Assembly (NCBI RefSeq): GCF_965205175.1
Contig: NZ_OZ242038.1
Location: 2,604,001 to 2,668,000 of the forward strand
Origin: Poriferisodalis sp965205175
GTDB lineage: Bacteria > Actinomycetota > Acidimicrobiia > Acidimicrobiales > Poriferisodalaceae
Length of the DNA: 64,000 nucleotides
Direction of reading: 5' to 3'
Shown in pieces: positions 20,655-28,556 of the stretch. A program made the position numbers and the translations under genes. Within the stretch, counting starts at the first letter, position 1. Each line of letters begins with the position of its first letter. Below the pieces are notes generated by a model that did not search any database, was not told the origin of the DNA, and saw only the letters and a list, made by a program, of their open reading frames with translations.

Positions 20655-22360
20655 ATCCGTCGAGGTCGGCGCCCGGCCCGTCGGCAGCAGGCGCATCGCG
20701 AGCCACCGTCAGGGTCACGTTTCTGGGCGGGCTCGGCGATGTCGGACGCAACTGCACGGTCGTGGAGTGCGACGGCCGTCTGCTGGTCATCGATTTCGGC
20801 GTCATGTTCGGCGACCCGGCGATCATGCCCGGGGTGCAGCACGTGCTTCCGGACATGGGCTGGCTGGCCTCGCGAGCGCGCGACGTCGTCGGGCTCGTCG
20901 TCACGCACGGGCACGAGGACCACCTCGGCGGTGTCCCCCACTTCCTGCGCACGATCGAAGTTCCCCTGTACGGGTCGGCGCTCACTATGGCGCTCGCCGA
21001 GCACAAGGTCACCGAAGCGCGCTTGGAGGACCGCACGTCGTTCAACGTCATCGAAGACGGCGAACGCCGCAGGATCGGCCCGTTCGACGTGGAAGCGGTG
21101 CCGATCACCCACTCGGTTCCTCAGAGCCTGTGCATTGTGCTGCACACCCCGGTGGGCGCACTCGTACACACGGGAGACTTCAAGATCGACGAATCACCGG
21201 TGGACGGTCGGCTGACGGATTTGGAACGGCTGCGGGTGCTCGGAGACGAGGGCATCGCCTTGCTGATGGCCGATTCCACCAACGCTGACCGTCCCGGACG
21301 CACCGCTTCGGAGACGCGCATCGGCGCCACGCTTCGGCGACTGTTCAGCGAGCGACCGGACCGGCGCCTCGTCGTGAGCTGCTTCGCCAGTCACCTGCAT
21401 CGAGTCCAGCAGGTCTGCGACGCAGCAGTGGCACAGCGGCGGGTGGTCGTGCCCGCAGGCCGCTCCATGGTCAACAACGTCCGCATCGCTCGCGGGCTCG
21501 GCCTGCTCGACGTCTCGCAGAACTGCCTGTTCGGAGTCGAGCAGCTCGACACGTTCGACCCCGCCGAGGTCTGCGTGATCTGCACCGGCAGCCAAGGGGA
21601 GCCTGGCTCGGCGCTGGCGCAGATCGCGGCCGGCGCACACAGCCAGATCACGCCCGGCCCCGACGACACGGTGATCTTGTCCAGCCATCCGATTCCGGGC
21701 AACGAACGTGCGGTCTTTCGCATGGTGTCGCGGCTGGCGCGCAGCGGCGCCGAGGTGATCCACGACGGTCACGAGCAGGTACACACTTCCGGGCATGCTC
21801 AGCGCGACGAGCTGCGCGAACTGCACCAAGCGTGCCGACCGAGATGGTTCGTGCCGATCGAGGGCGAGTTCCACATGCTGGCCCGCCACGCTCAGCTTGC
21901 CCGAGAGCTCGGCATGGACGCCGAACGGGTGCTGACGCTGACCGACGGCGCCCAGATCACGCTCACCGGCAGCGACCTGCGAGTCGGCGCAGGCGTGCCT
22001 GCGCCGTACCACTACGTCGACGGGACGCTGGAAGATCCCGATGCCGGGGTCATCGAGGAGCGCTTGGCCCTGACGGCCGGCTATGTGCACGTGACCGTCG
22101 TGCTGGACCGCCACGGCCGTCTCGCGGCACCTCCCGACATCGCAACACGCGGCTGGCTCGACATGACCAAGCACCGCGACGTGGTCAAGGCCCTGACCGG
22201 CGAGGTAGCCCGAGCCGCAGAGCGGCACCACAACACGGCGCGGTCCAGACACGACACCGACGAGATCGAACGCGCAGTTCGCCGTGCCGCCGGTCGGTTC
22301 ATCGGCACGCGCACGCGCCGTCGGCCCGCTATCTCTGCTGCGGTGATCTCGCTCGACTAG
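20651..22360 (+). CDS. rnj: Ribonuclease J
   Basis: A 569-residue MBL/beta-CASP ribonuclease involved in mRNA decay and rRNA processing. The metal-binding motif HGHEDHLGG is near residues 81-89, HTGDFKID near 175-182, the beta-CASP motifs ADSTNADRPG and CTGSQGEP follow, then SSHPIPGNE and HTSGHA. The C-terminal domain carries the RNA-binding region. No ATG or GTG fits the family start; the TTG at 20651, overlapping the dapA stop as TTGA, gives the expected N terminus before VRVTFLGGLGDVG. dapA next to RNase J is common in Actinobacteria. Confidence 0.93.
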   Translation: MNPSRSAPGPSAAGASRATVRVTFLGGLGDVGRNCTVVECDGRLLVIDFGVMFGDPAIMPGVQHVLPDMGWLASRARDVVGLVVTHGHEDHLGGVPHFLRTIEVPLYGSALTMALAEHKVTEARLEDRTSFNVIEDGERRRIGPFDVEAVPITHSVPQSLCIVLHTPVGALVHTGDFKIDESPVDGRLTDLERLRVLGDEGIALLMADSTNADRPGRTASETRIGATLRRLFSERPDRRLVVSCFASHLHRVQQVCDAAVAQRRVVVPAGRSMVNNVRIARGLGLLDVSQNCLFGVEQLDTFDPAEVCVICTGSQGEPGSALAQIAAGAHSQITPGPDDTVILSSHPIPGNERAVFRMVSRLARSGAEVIHDGHEQVHTSGHAQRDELRELHQACRPRWFVPIEGEFHMLARHAQLARELGMDAERVLTLTDGAQITLTGSDLRVGAGVPAPYHYVDGTLEDPDAGVIEERLALTAGYVHVTVVLDRHGRLAAPPDIATRGWLDMTKHRDVVKALTGEVARAAERHHNTARSRHDTDEIERAVRRAAGRFIGTRTRRRPAISAAVISLD

Positions 22361-22388
22361 CTGCCCGCGTGCTTCGAGAACCGCGTCT

Positions 22389-23159
22389 TCACAGACCCAG
22401 CAATGCGTCGAGGCCGATGGTGACGCCGGGATGATCGGCGATGGTCTTGCAGGCGAGCACGACACCGGGCATGAACGACGCACGGTCCAAGCTGTCGTGG
22501 CGGATCGTCAGCGTCTCGCCGGCTGCGCCCAGCATCACCTGCTGATGCGCGATCAGGCCCCGCAGCCGCACCGAGTGCACGTGGATGCCCCCCGGGCCGG
22601 CGGCACCACGCGCCCCGGCAAGCACTTCGTCGCGGGTGGGATCGGGCACCCAGTCGCTCGAGGCCTCCGCCATGGACCGCGCTGTCTGCACTGCAGTGCC
22701 CGACGGCGCGTCGATCTTGTTGTCGTGGTGAAGCTCGATGACCTCAGCGGTGGGAAAGTACGGTGCAGCCATCGCCGCGAAGCGCATCATCAGGACGGCG
22801 CCGATCGCAAAGTTCGGAGCGATCACACAGTTGCTGGCGCCGAATGCCAACCGGCACCGCTCGTAGTCATCGGCGTCCAAGCCGCTGGTGCCGCACACAG
22901 CGTGCACGCCGTTGGCCGCGCACCACTCAAGATTCTCCCGCGCTGCTGAGGCAACCGTGAAGTCCACAGCAACATCGACGCTCGCCGGATCGACGTGGTC
23001 AACGGCGACGGCGACGGTGATGGCGTCGCCGTCACGCGGCGTGCTTGGGCCTGCTCTGGGGTCCACTCCGGCCACCAGCTCGAGTTCGGCATCGGCGACG
23101 ATGGCTTCGCAGACGGTCGTGCCCATGCGACCGCTCGCGCCGAAGACGAGCACCCTCAC
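22389..23159 (-). CDS. dapB: 4-hydroxy-tetrahydrodipicolinate reductase
   Basis: A 256-residue NAD(P)H-dependent reductase, the second step of diaminopimelate synthesis. It starts RVLVFGASGRMG, the nucleotide-binding motif. It has VDFTVASA, CGTSGL and the active-site segment ELHHDNKIDAPSGTA with the catalytic histidine and lysine. The GTG at 23159 is preferred over in-frame starts at 23168 and 23240 because TAGCGT lies exactly 7 nt before it and it gives the standard N terminus. It follows pnp on the same strand and converges on RNase J, with 28 bp between the two stops. Confidence 0.92.
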   Translation of the reverse strand: MRVLVFGASGRMGTTVCEAIVADAELELVAGVDPRAGPSTPRDGDAITVAVAVDHVDPASVDVAVDFTVASAARENLEWCAANGVHAVCGTSGLDADDYERCRLAFGASNCVIAPNFAIGAVLMMRFAAMAAPYFPTAEVIELHHDNKIDAPSGTAVQTARSMAEASSDWVPDPTRDEVLAGARGAAGPGGIHVHSVRLRGLIAHQQVMLGAAGETLTIRHDSLDRASFMPGVVLACKTIADHPGVTIGLDALLGL

Positions 23160-23166
23160 AGCGGTC

Positions 23167-23172
23167 ACGCTA
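23167..23172 (-). promoter_or_regulatory. Putative -10 box (TAGCGT) of dapB
   Basis: TAGCGT on the minus strand ends 7 nt before the GTG at 23159, matching the spacing at ribF and frr. Confidence 0.45.
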
Positions 23173-23243
23173 GCGATGGCGGCGTCGGCGGGGTGCGCTG
23201 ATCTGTCGAACTCTGCGGGCGGCTCCGAACGCGTCGGCAACCG

Positions 23244-25760
23244 TCAGCGTCGGCCGCGTCGGCGGCCGGATCCCCGTCCGGACTGCTCGAGTTCCGGTCC
23301 CAGATCGCCATAGACGTCCCGAGCGAGCTGTTCGAAGTGCTCGCCGAACGACACGTCCTCGCGGGCCGTGCCGCTCGGCGCAGGGGCCGCTCCGTTCGCA
23401 GCAGCCTCGTCGTCGCCGTCCCCGGCGGTGGCACGACTTGCCGGCGCAGCTTCCTGCGCGCTTGGCCGCGAGTGCCGTGTGCGGTGAGGAGCGCCGCTCC
23501 GATCGCTGCCGCGGGCTCGGTCGCGGCGCGACGCCTCGCTTGCGGGTTGCCCATCGTCCTCTGTGCCCCCCACCTGGGTCTGATCGGCGGGCGAGAGGCT
23601 GATCTTGCCGTTCGGGTCGATCTCCTCGATCACCACGCTCACCACGTCGCCGAGTTCCAGCACTTCCTCGACAGCGTTCAAGCGCCGCTTGCCGCCCAAC
23701 TTGGAGATGTGCAGCAGTCCATCAGTGCCGGGCAACACGTTGACGAATGCGCCGAACTTGGTGATGTTGACCACTCGACCCTCATAGGTGGCGCCCAAGT
23801 CGGGCGTCGGCGGATTGACGATCAGGCGAATCTGCCGCTCCGCCTCCGCCACGACCGCGCGGTCGGTCGCGCCGATGCTGACGATGCCCACGGTGCCGTC
23901 GTCGTCCACGTTGATGTCGGCGCCGGTCTCCTCCTGGATGGAGTTGATGACCTTGCCACGCGGTCCGATCACCTCCGCGATCTTGTCGATCGGAATCTCG
24001 AAGCTGGTGATCTTCGGCGCCGTCTCCCCTACATCGGGCCGCGGCTCGGCAATCGCAGCTCGCATGACCTCGAGTATCTGCAGACGGGCCTGCCTCGCCT
24101 GCTGCAGCGCTTGGGCCAGCACCTCGGCGGGTATGCCGTCGATCTTCGTGTCGAGCTGCAGCGCGGTGATGGCGTCTCGGGTGCCCGCCACCTTGAAGTC
24201 CATGTCGCCGAATGCGTCCTCGGCGCCCAAGATGTCGGTGAGCGTCACGTACTTGCCGTCCGCATACACCAGTCCCATCGCCACACCGGCGACGTGATCG
24301 ACGATCGGCACACCGGCGTCCATCAGCGACAGCGACGATGCGCACACAGACCCCATCGAGGTGGAGCCATTGGAGCTGAGCACGTCGGACACCAGCCGAA
24401 TGGTGTACGGGAAGTTCTCCTTGGAAGGGACGACCGGCAAGATCGCTCGCTCCGCGAGCGCACCGTGACCGATCTCGCGCCGCTTGGGACCCCGCATGAA
24501 TCCGGCTTCTCCGGTGGAGAAGGGCGGAAAGTTGTAGTGATGCATGAATCGCCGCCGGTCCTGGGGATTCAGCGTGTCGACGATCTGCTCCATTCTGGAC
24601 ATCGCCAAGGTGGTGACATTCAGCACTTGGGTCTCGCCGCGCTGGAACAGCCCTGAGCCGTGAGCGGTCCGGCCCAGGTAGCCGGCGATCGACCAGAGCG
24701 GCCTGACTTCGTCGGTCGCGCGTCCGTCAATGCGAAATCCGTCGGTCACGATGCGTTCCCGCACGATCTCCTTCGACAGCGACCTGACCGCTTCGCGAAT
24801 CTGGTCCTTCGCGCCGTCGAGGTCCGCGAACTCCGCAGCGACTTCGTCGATCACCGCGTTCCCGGTCTCGGACTGCGCAGCCTCCCGCGTCGCCTTGTCA
24901 GCAATGGCCATCACCTCTCGCAGGCGATCCGACGCGACGCCGCGCACGCGCGCGAGCACGTCGTCGGAATAGTCCTTGCTGGAGGTGTACTCCATCTGCT
25001 CGATGGGACCGGATCGCTCCTCCACCTGCCGACGCAGCGATATCTGCAGCTCGCAGACGTCGCTGATCCACTGCTTGGAAGCCTCGAGACCGCCCGCGAG
25101 CACCTCCTCAGTGACCTTCGGTGCCCCCTCGGCGTAGTACTCGAAGGCCTTCTCGGTACCGCCGGCCTCCACCATCATCACGGCGATGTCGCCGTTGTCC
25201 AGCTGTCGGCCCGCCACCACCATCTCGAAGGTCGCGCCCTCGGACTCCTGATGCGTCGCGAACGGGATCCACTCGCCTTGGGTGGAGTAGGCGATCCTCA
25301 CGCCTGCGATGGGGCACTCGAAGGGGATGCCGCTCAGCCACAGCGCGGCCGACGCTCCGTTCAGCGCCACGATGTCGTAGGGGTTGACGTGATCGGCGCC
25401 CAAGATCGTGCCCACGACATGGGTGTCATGGCGGTAGTCGCCGGGAAAGTTCGGCCGCAACGGACGGTCGATCAGTCGACACGTGAGAATGGCATCGTCG
25501 GAAGCACGCCCTTCGCGTCGGAAGAACGAACCGGGAATCCGGCCGACCGCGTACATCCGCTCCTCGATGTCCACGGTCAGAGGGAAGAACGACGCGCCGT
25601 CGCGCGGACGGTCCGATGCCGTGGCGGTGACGAGCACCTGCGTGTCCCCGATCCGGGAAGTGACCGCGCCGTTGGCAAGTCGGGCGAGGACGCCGGTCTC
25701 GAAGGTCATGGTCTTGTCGGTGCCCGCGATGGGGCCGGTGACCGAAATGGCTTCAGCCAT
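23244..25760 (-). CDS. pnp: Polyribonucleotide nucleotidyltransferase (PNPase)
   Basis: An 838-residue phosphorolytic 3'-5' exoribonuclease. Two RNase PH-like domains are visible. The second carries GSGLFQRGETQ, FPPFSTGEAG and DILGAEDAFGDMDFKVAGT. A KH domain (KIAEVIGPRGKVINSIQEETG) and an S1 domain (GRVVNITKFGAFVNVLPGTDG) follow. About 80 extra residues after S1 are rich in Arg, Ser and Ala and probably disordered. The ATG at 25760 has AGGAG 6 nt upstream. It lies 31 nt after rpsO, the classic rpsO-pnp pair. Confidence 0.96.
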   Translation of the reverse strand: MAEAISVTGPIAGTDKTMTFETGVLARLANGAVTSRIGDTQVLVTATASDRPRDGASFFPLTVDIEERMYAVGRIPGSFFRREGRASDDAILTCRLIDRPLRPNFPGDYRHDTHVVGTILGADHVNPYDIVALNGASAALWLSGIPFECPIAGVRIAYSTQGEWIPFATHQESEGATFEMVVAGRQLDNGDIAVMMVEAGGTEKAFEYYAEGAPKVTEEVLAGGLEASKQWISDVCELQISLRRQVEERSGPIEQMEYTSSKDYSDDVLARVRGVASDRLREVMAIADKATREAAQSETGNAVIDEVAAEFADLDGAKDQIREAVRSLSKEIVRERIVTDGFRIDGRATDEVRPLWSIAGYLGRTAHGSGLFQRGETQVLNVTTLAMSRMEQIVDTLNPQDRRRFMHHYNFPPFSTGEAGFMRGPKRREIGHGALAERAILPVVPSKENFPYTIRLVSDVLSSNGSTSMGSVCASSLSLMDAGVPIVDHVAGVAMGLVYADGKYVTLTDILGAEDAFGDMDFKVAGTRDAITALQLDTKIDGIPAEVLAQALQQARQARLQILEVMRAAIAEPRPDVGETAPKITSFEIPIDKIAEVIGPRGKVINSIQEETGADINVDDDGTVGIVSIGATDRAVVAEAERQIRLIVNPPTPDLGATYEGRVVNITKFGAFVNVLPGTDGLLHISKLGGKRRLNAVEEVLELGDVVSVVIEEIDPNGKISLSPADQTQVGGTEDDGQPASEASRRDRARGSDRSGAPHRTRHSRPSAQEAAPASRATAGDGDDEAAANGAAPAPSGTAREDVSFGEHFEQLARDVYGDLGPELEQSGRGSGRRRGRR

Positions 25761-25791
25761 GTCTGCTCCTGTTGTGAGGGTGAGAGTCAGC

Positions 25792-26064
25792 TCAGCGCCG
25801 CAGGCCGAGCTTGGCAATCAAGGCTCGGTAGCGCTCGATGTCGTTGGCGATCAGGTAATTCAGCAGCCTGCGCCGACGGCCGACGAGCTTCAGCAGCCCG
25901 CGTCGACTGTGGTGATCCTTGTGATGGGTCTGCAGGTGCGCGGTGAGGTGCTCGATACGAGCACTCAACTGCGCTACCTGCACCTCGGGCGATCCGGTAT
26001 CGGCCTCAAAGTGACGATGCTCGTCGATCGCCGAGGCCGCTGGACTCGATCTCTTGGCACTCAT
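25792..26064 (-). CDS. rpsO: 30S ribosomal protein S15
   Basis: A 90-residue primary 16S rRNA-binding protein. The family core is intact: TGSPEVQVAQLSARIEHLTAHL followed by HHSRRGLLKLVGRRRRLLNYL (written here as two separate segments of the four-helix fold). The ATG start gives normal length. It precedes pnp by 31 nt. The 141-bp leader after ribF contains a strong hairpin and may hold a translational control site, as S15 controls its own mRNA in other bacteria. Confidence 0.97.
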   Translation of the reverse strand: MSAKRSSPAASAIDEHRHFEADTGSPEVQVAQLSARIEHLTAHLQTHHKDHHSRRGLLKLVGRRRRLLNYLIANDIERYRALIAKLGLRR

Positions 26065-26145
26065 GCCGTGGTTGTATTCCCTGTCGTTGCGGCACCGAGC
26101 GGCCGGCTGCAGTGTCTGCTGCCGCGAAACCCGCTGCGGCGACCC

Positions 26146-26162
26146 GGCTGGGCACCCCAGCC
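26146..26162 (-). terminator. Perfect 7-bp hairpin between ribF and rpsO
   Basis: GGCTGGG and CCCAGCC arms around a 3-nt loop lie 43 nt after the ribF stop and 82 nt before the rpsO start. No U-tract follows in the transcript. It may attenuate ribF transcription or be part of an rpsO leader. Confidence 0.4.
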
Positions 26163-26205
26163 GTCGATGTCCTCTTCTGGTTGCGCCACGCAGACTATCA
26201 GCGAT

Positions 26206-27150
26206 TCACGCGTCCAGACACTTGGCAGCGTCTTCGATGTCCCGTCGAAGCTGGGCCTTCAGTTCGTCGACGCTGTCAAAGCGCCGCTCGGATCGCAGCC
26301 GCCGGATGAAGCGCAGCTTGGCCGTCTGATCGTAGAGATCGCCGCGAAAGCCGATCAGGTGCGCCTCGATCAGCGATCGCTGCGCAAAGTCGACAAACGT
26401 CGGGCGGCGGCCGATGTTCACCGCAGCCGGGTACTGGGCGCCGTCTGGACACACGTACCACGCGGCATAGACGCCGTCGGCAGGGACCTGCAAGTCAGCA
26501 GTCGTGGGCAGGTTCGCCGTGGGCACGCCGAGCCGGCGCCCGCGGCGGTCGCCGCGCGTCACGATACCGCGCACCTCGAATGGCCGGCCGAGGAGACGGT
26601 GCGCTCGCTCCACATCGCCGCCGCAGAGCGCCTCGCGGATCGACGTGGAGGAGATGACATCTCCGTCGCCGGTCATCTGCTTCACCAGCGGCAGCCCGAC
26701 TACTTCGTAGCCGTGAGCGCCGCCCACCTCTCGCAGCGTGGAGATGTTGCCTCGGCGATCCTTGCCGAAGTGAAAGTCGGCACCGACCACCACTGCGCGT
26801 GCGGACAGGCAGTCGACGAGAATCTCTCGCGCGAACCGCTCCGCGGGAACGGCCGCCTGCGCCTCGTCGAAGGTGATCACCAGAGTGAAGTCGACGCCGG
26901 TCTCAGCCAGAAGTTCCAGCTTGTGGTCCAGGTTGCACAGCAGCAGCGGGGCGGATTCTGGCCGCACCACGGTGGCCGGGTGCCGGTCGAACGTCACTAC
27001 CGCGGTCGAGCATCCCCGCTCCGCTGCCAAACGGTGCATCTCGGAGATCACCGTGCGATGTCCCCGATGGACGCCGTCGTACTCCCCCAGCGTCACGACG
27101 CAGCCGTGCTCGAGCACCGGGCACCAGTCCAAGTCCCGAATGACCTCCAT
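26206..27150 (-). CDS. ribF: Bifunctional riboflavin kinase/FAD synthetase
   Basis: A 314-residue enzyme making FMN and FAD from riboflavin. The N-terminal FAD synthetase (nucleotidyltransferase) domain has LGEYDGVHRGHR, the HxGH-type motif, and VGADFHFGKDRRG. The C-terminal kinase domain has the GIVTRGDRRGRRLGVPTANL region and AVNIGRRPTF. The ATG at 27150 is preferred over the GTG at 27168 because TAGCGT lies 7 nt before it. The usual GxFDG-type segment reads GEYDG here, a tolerated variant. It follows truB by 64 nt, with its own promoter candidate. Confidence 0.94.
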   Translation of the reverse strand: MEVIRDLDWCPVLEHGCVVTLGEYDGVHRGHRTVISEMHRLAAERGCSTAVVTFDRHPATVVRPESAPLLLCNLDHKLELLAETGVDFTLVITFDEAQAAVPAERFAREILVDCLSARAVVVGADFHFGKDRRGNISTLREVGGAHGYEVVGLPLVKQMTGDGDVISSTSIREALCGGDVERAHRLLGRPFEVRGIVTRGDRRGRRLGVPTANLPTTADLQVPADGVYAAWYVCPDGAQYPAAVNIGRRPTFVDFAQRSLIEAHLIGFRGDLYDQTAKLRFIRRLRSERRFDSVDELKAQLRRDIEDAAKCLDA

Positions 27151-27157
27151 GCGGACA

Positions 27158-27163
27158 ACGCTA
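27158..27163 (-). promoter_or_regulatory. Putative -10 box (TAGCGT) of ribF
   Basis: TAGCGT on the minus strand ends 7 nt before the ribF ATG. No Shine-Dalgarno is present. Confidence 0.5.
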
Positions 27164-27214
27164 CTCACGCCGGCCGGCGCAGGTCCGGCCGCACGACGAC
27201 TGCATCAGCCTGCC

Positions 27215-28084
27215 TCAGCCTTGCAATGGCAGCACGGTGGCCCGTATGCGGCCGTCGACGCGTTCGTGTACCCCGATGAGCTCGCCGCCGGCGTCGCGCA
27301 GCGCCCATGGACCGTCGCCTCGATAGCGGCGACCGGCCAGATGAGCGCCGCCGCGGGCCTTGGCGGCCTCGTCGTCGGACAGTCGGAGCTGGGTCAGGTC
27401 GCGCACCAGGTCACCAGCCGGGCGCAGCACCGCTTCGCCCACGGGCTGCGCATCGCACAGGGCGAACGATCCGCTGCGCGTTCGGCGAAGCGAGCGAATG
27501 TGCGCTCCGCCGCCCAGCGCGGTACCCAGATCCGCTCCTAGCGCCCTGACGTAGGTGCCGGCCGAGCAGTCGACCCATGCCCGGTACACCTGCTGATCCT
27601 CGGTAGGCCGCACCTCGAAGCGGCCGACATGGACCGCTCGCGGCGCTCGTTCGGCTGCCGCGCCCGCACGGGCGATCTCGTGCAGTCGCCGGCCGCCGAC
27701 GCGAACCGCTGACACCATCGGCGGAAGCTGCGCAATCGCGCCGGTGAAGCGCTTCGCAGCAGCGGCGACATCGGCTGGGTCAAGCGACATCGGCCAGCAC
27801 GCGACCGGCTCGCCGTCTGCATCCAGCGTGCTGGTTTCGACGCCGAAGACGATCTCGCACTCGTAGCTCTTGGTTCGGGCGGCGGCGAATCGCAGCAGTC
27901 GCGTGGCTTGACCGATGCCGGCCACCAGGACGCCGGTCGCGGACGGGTCCAGCGTGCCGGCATGACCGATGCGCCGTTCCCCGAACCGGCGTCGCAGCAG
28001 GACCACCACGTCGTGGGAGGTAGGCCCCGGCGGCTTGTCGACGATGACGCAGCCATGAACGGTGGCCGGGCGGCGTCGCGCCAC
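27215..28084 (-). CDS. truB: tRNA pseudouridine(55) synthase
   Basis: A 289-residue enzyme converting U55 to pseudouridine in tRNA. The N-terminal motif VIVDKPPGPTSHDVV, then GHAGTLDPSATGVL with the catalytic aspartate, and later YVRALGADLG are all typical. The GTG at 28084 follows the rbfA stop by 4 nt, with GAGGA as ribosome binding site (TGAGGACGTG); no better start is close to the conserved region. It is part of the nusA-infB-rbfA-truB operon. Confidence 0.93.
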   Translation of the reverse strand: MARRRPATVHGCVIVDKPPGPTSHDVVVLLRRRFGERRIGHAGTLDPSATGVLVAGIGQATRLLRFAAARTKSYECEIVFGVETSTLDADGEPVACWPMSLDPADVAAAAKRFTGAIAQLPPMVSAVRVGGRRLHEIARAGAAAERAPRAVHVGRFEVRPTEDQQVYRAWVDCSAGTYVRALGADLGTALGGGAHIRSLRRTRSGSFALCDAQPVGEAVLRPAGDLVRDLTQLRLSDDEAAKARGGAHLAGRRYRGDGPWALRDAGGELIGVHERVDGRIRATVLPLQG

Positions 28085-28088
28085 GTCC

Positions 28089-28541
28089 TCAGCGCCGCCG
28101 ATCCTGATCTGCGGTCGAGTCGTCGACAGCAGTGTCCGACGGCGGCAGCGGCACGACCGGTCTGTGATCGGCCAGGCCGGCCAACAGCTCCTCGATCCTG
28201 CCGGCGGCGATGGCGCCCTGATCACGACGGAAACGAAGCACCGGAGTGCGCTTCAAGCTGGTGCCCACGCCCACCGCCCGCTGCAGACGATGACCGAGTT
28301 CGTCGAATGCCGCGGCTGCGGCCTCTGCGGCATCGTCGTCGCGCACGTCGTAGTGCACCACCGCGACGCTCAGTTCGCGATCGATATCGACTGCCGTGAT
28401 CACGACGCCGTCGAATGCCTCGTCGAGCCGCTCCATCTCCGAAGCGACGACGCTGCGCACCAGCTGAGCGACGCGATCGGTCCGCTCGAATCGGTGTGCC
28501 GTCGGCATGGTGCGCCGCCGACTGCGGGGGCGACGTGCCAT
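28089..28541 (-). CDS. rbfA: Ribosome-binding factor A
   Basis: A 150-residue KH-like protein helping 30S maturation. The core RFERTDRVAQLVRSVVASEM and the later ELGHRLQRAVGVGTSLKRTP segment with LRFRRD are recognisable. The tail after about residue 130 is acidic and poorly conserved. An alternative ATG lies 33 nt downstream (12th codon); the longer form starts 15 nt after infB. Confidence 0.9.
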   Translation of the reverse strand: MARRPRSRRRTMPTAHRFERTDRVAQLVRSVVASEMERLDEAFDGVVITAVDIDRELSVAVVHYDVRDDDAAEAAAAAFDELGHRLQRAVGVGTSLKRTPVLRFRRDQGAIAAGRIEELLAGLADHRPVVPLPPSDTAVDDSTADQDRRR

Positions 28542-28556
28542 CGAATGCGCGCCCCG

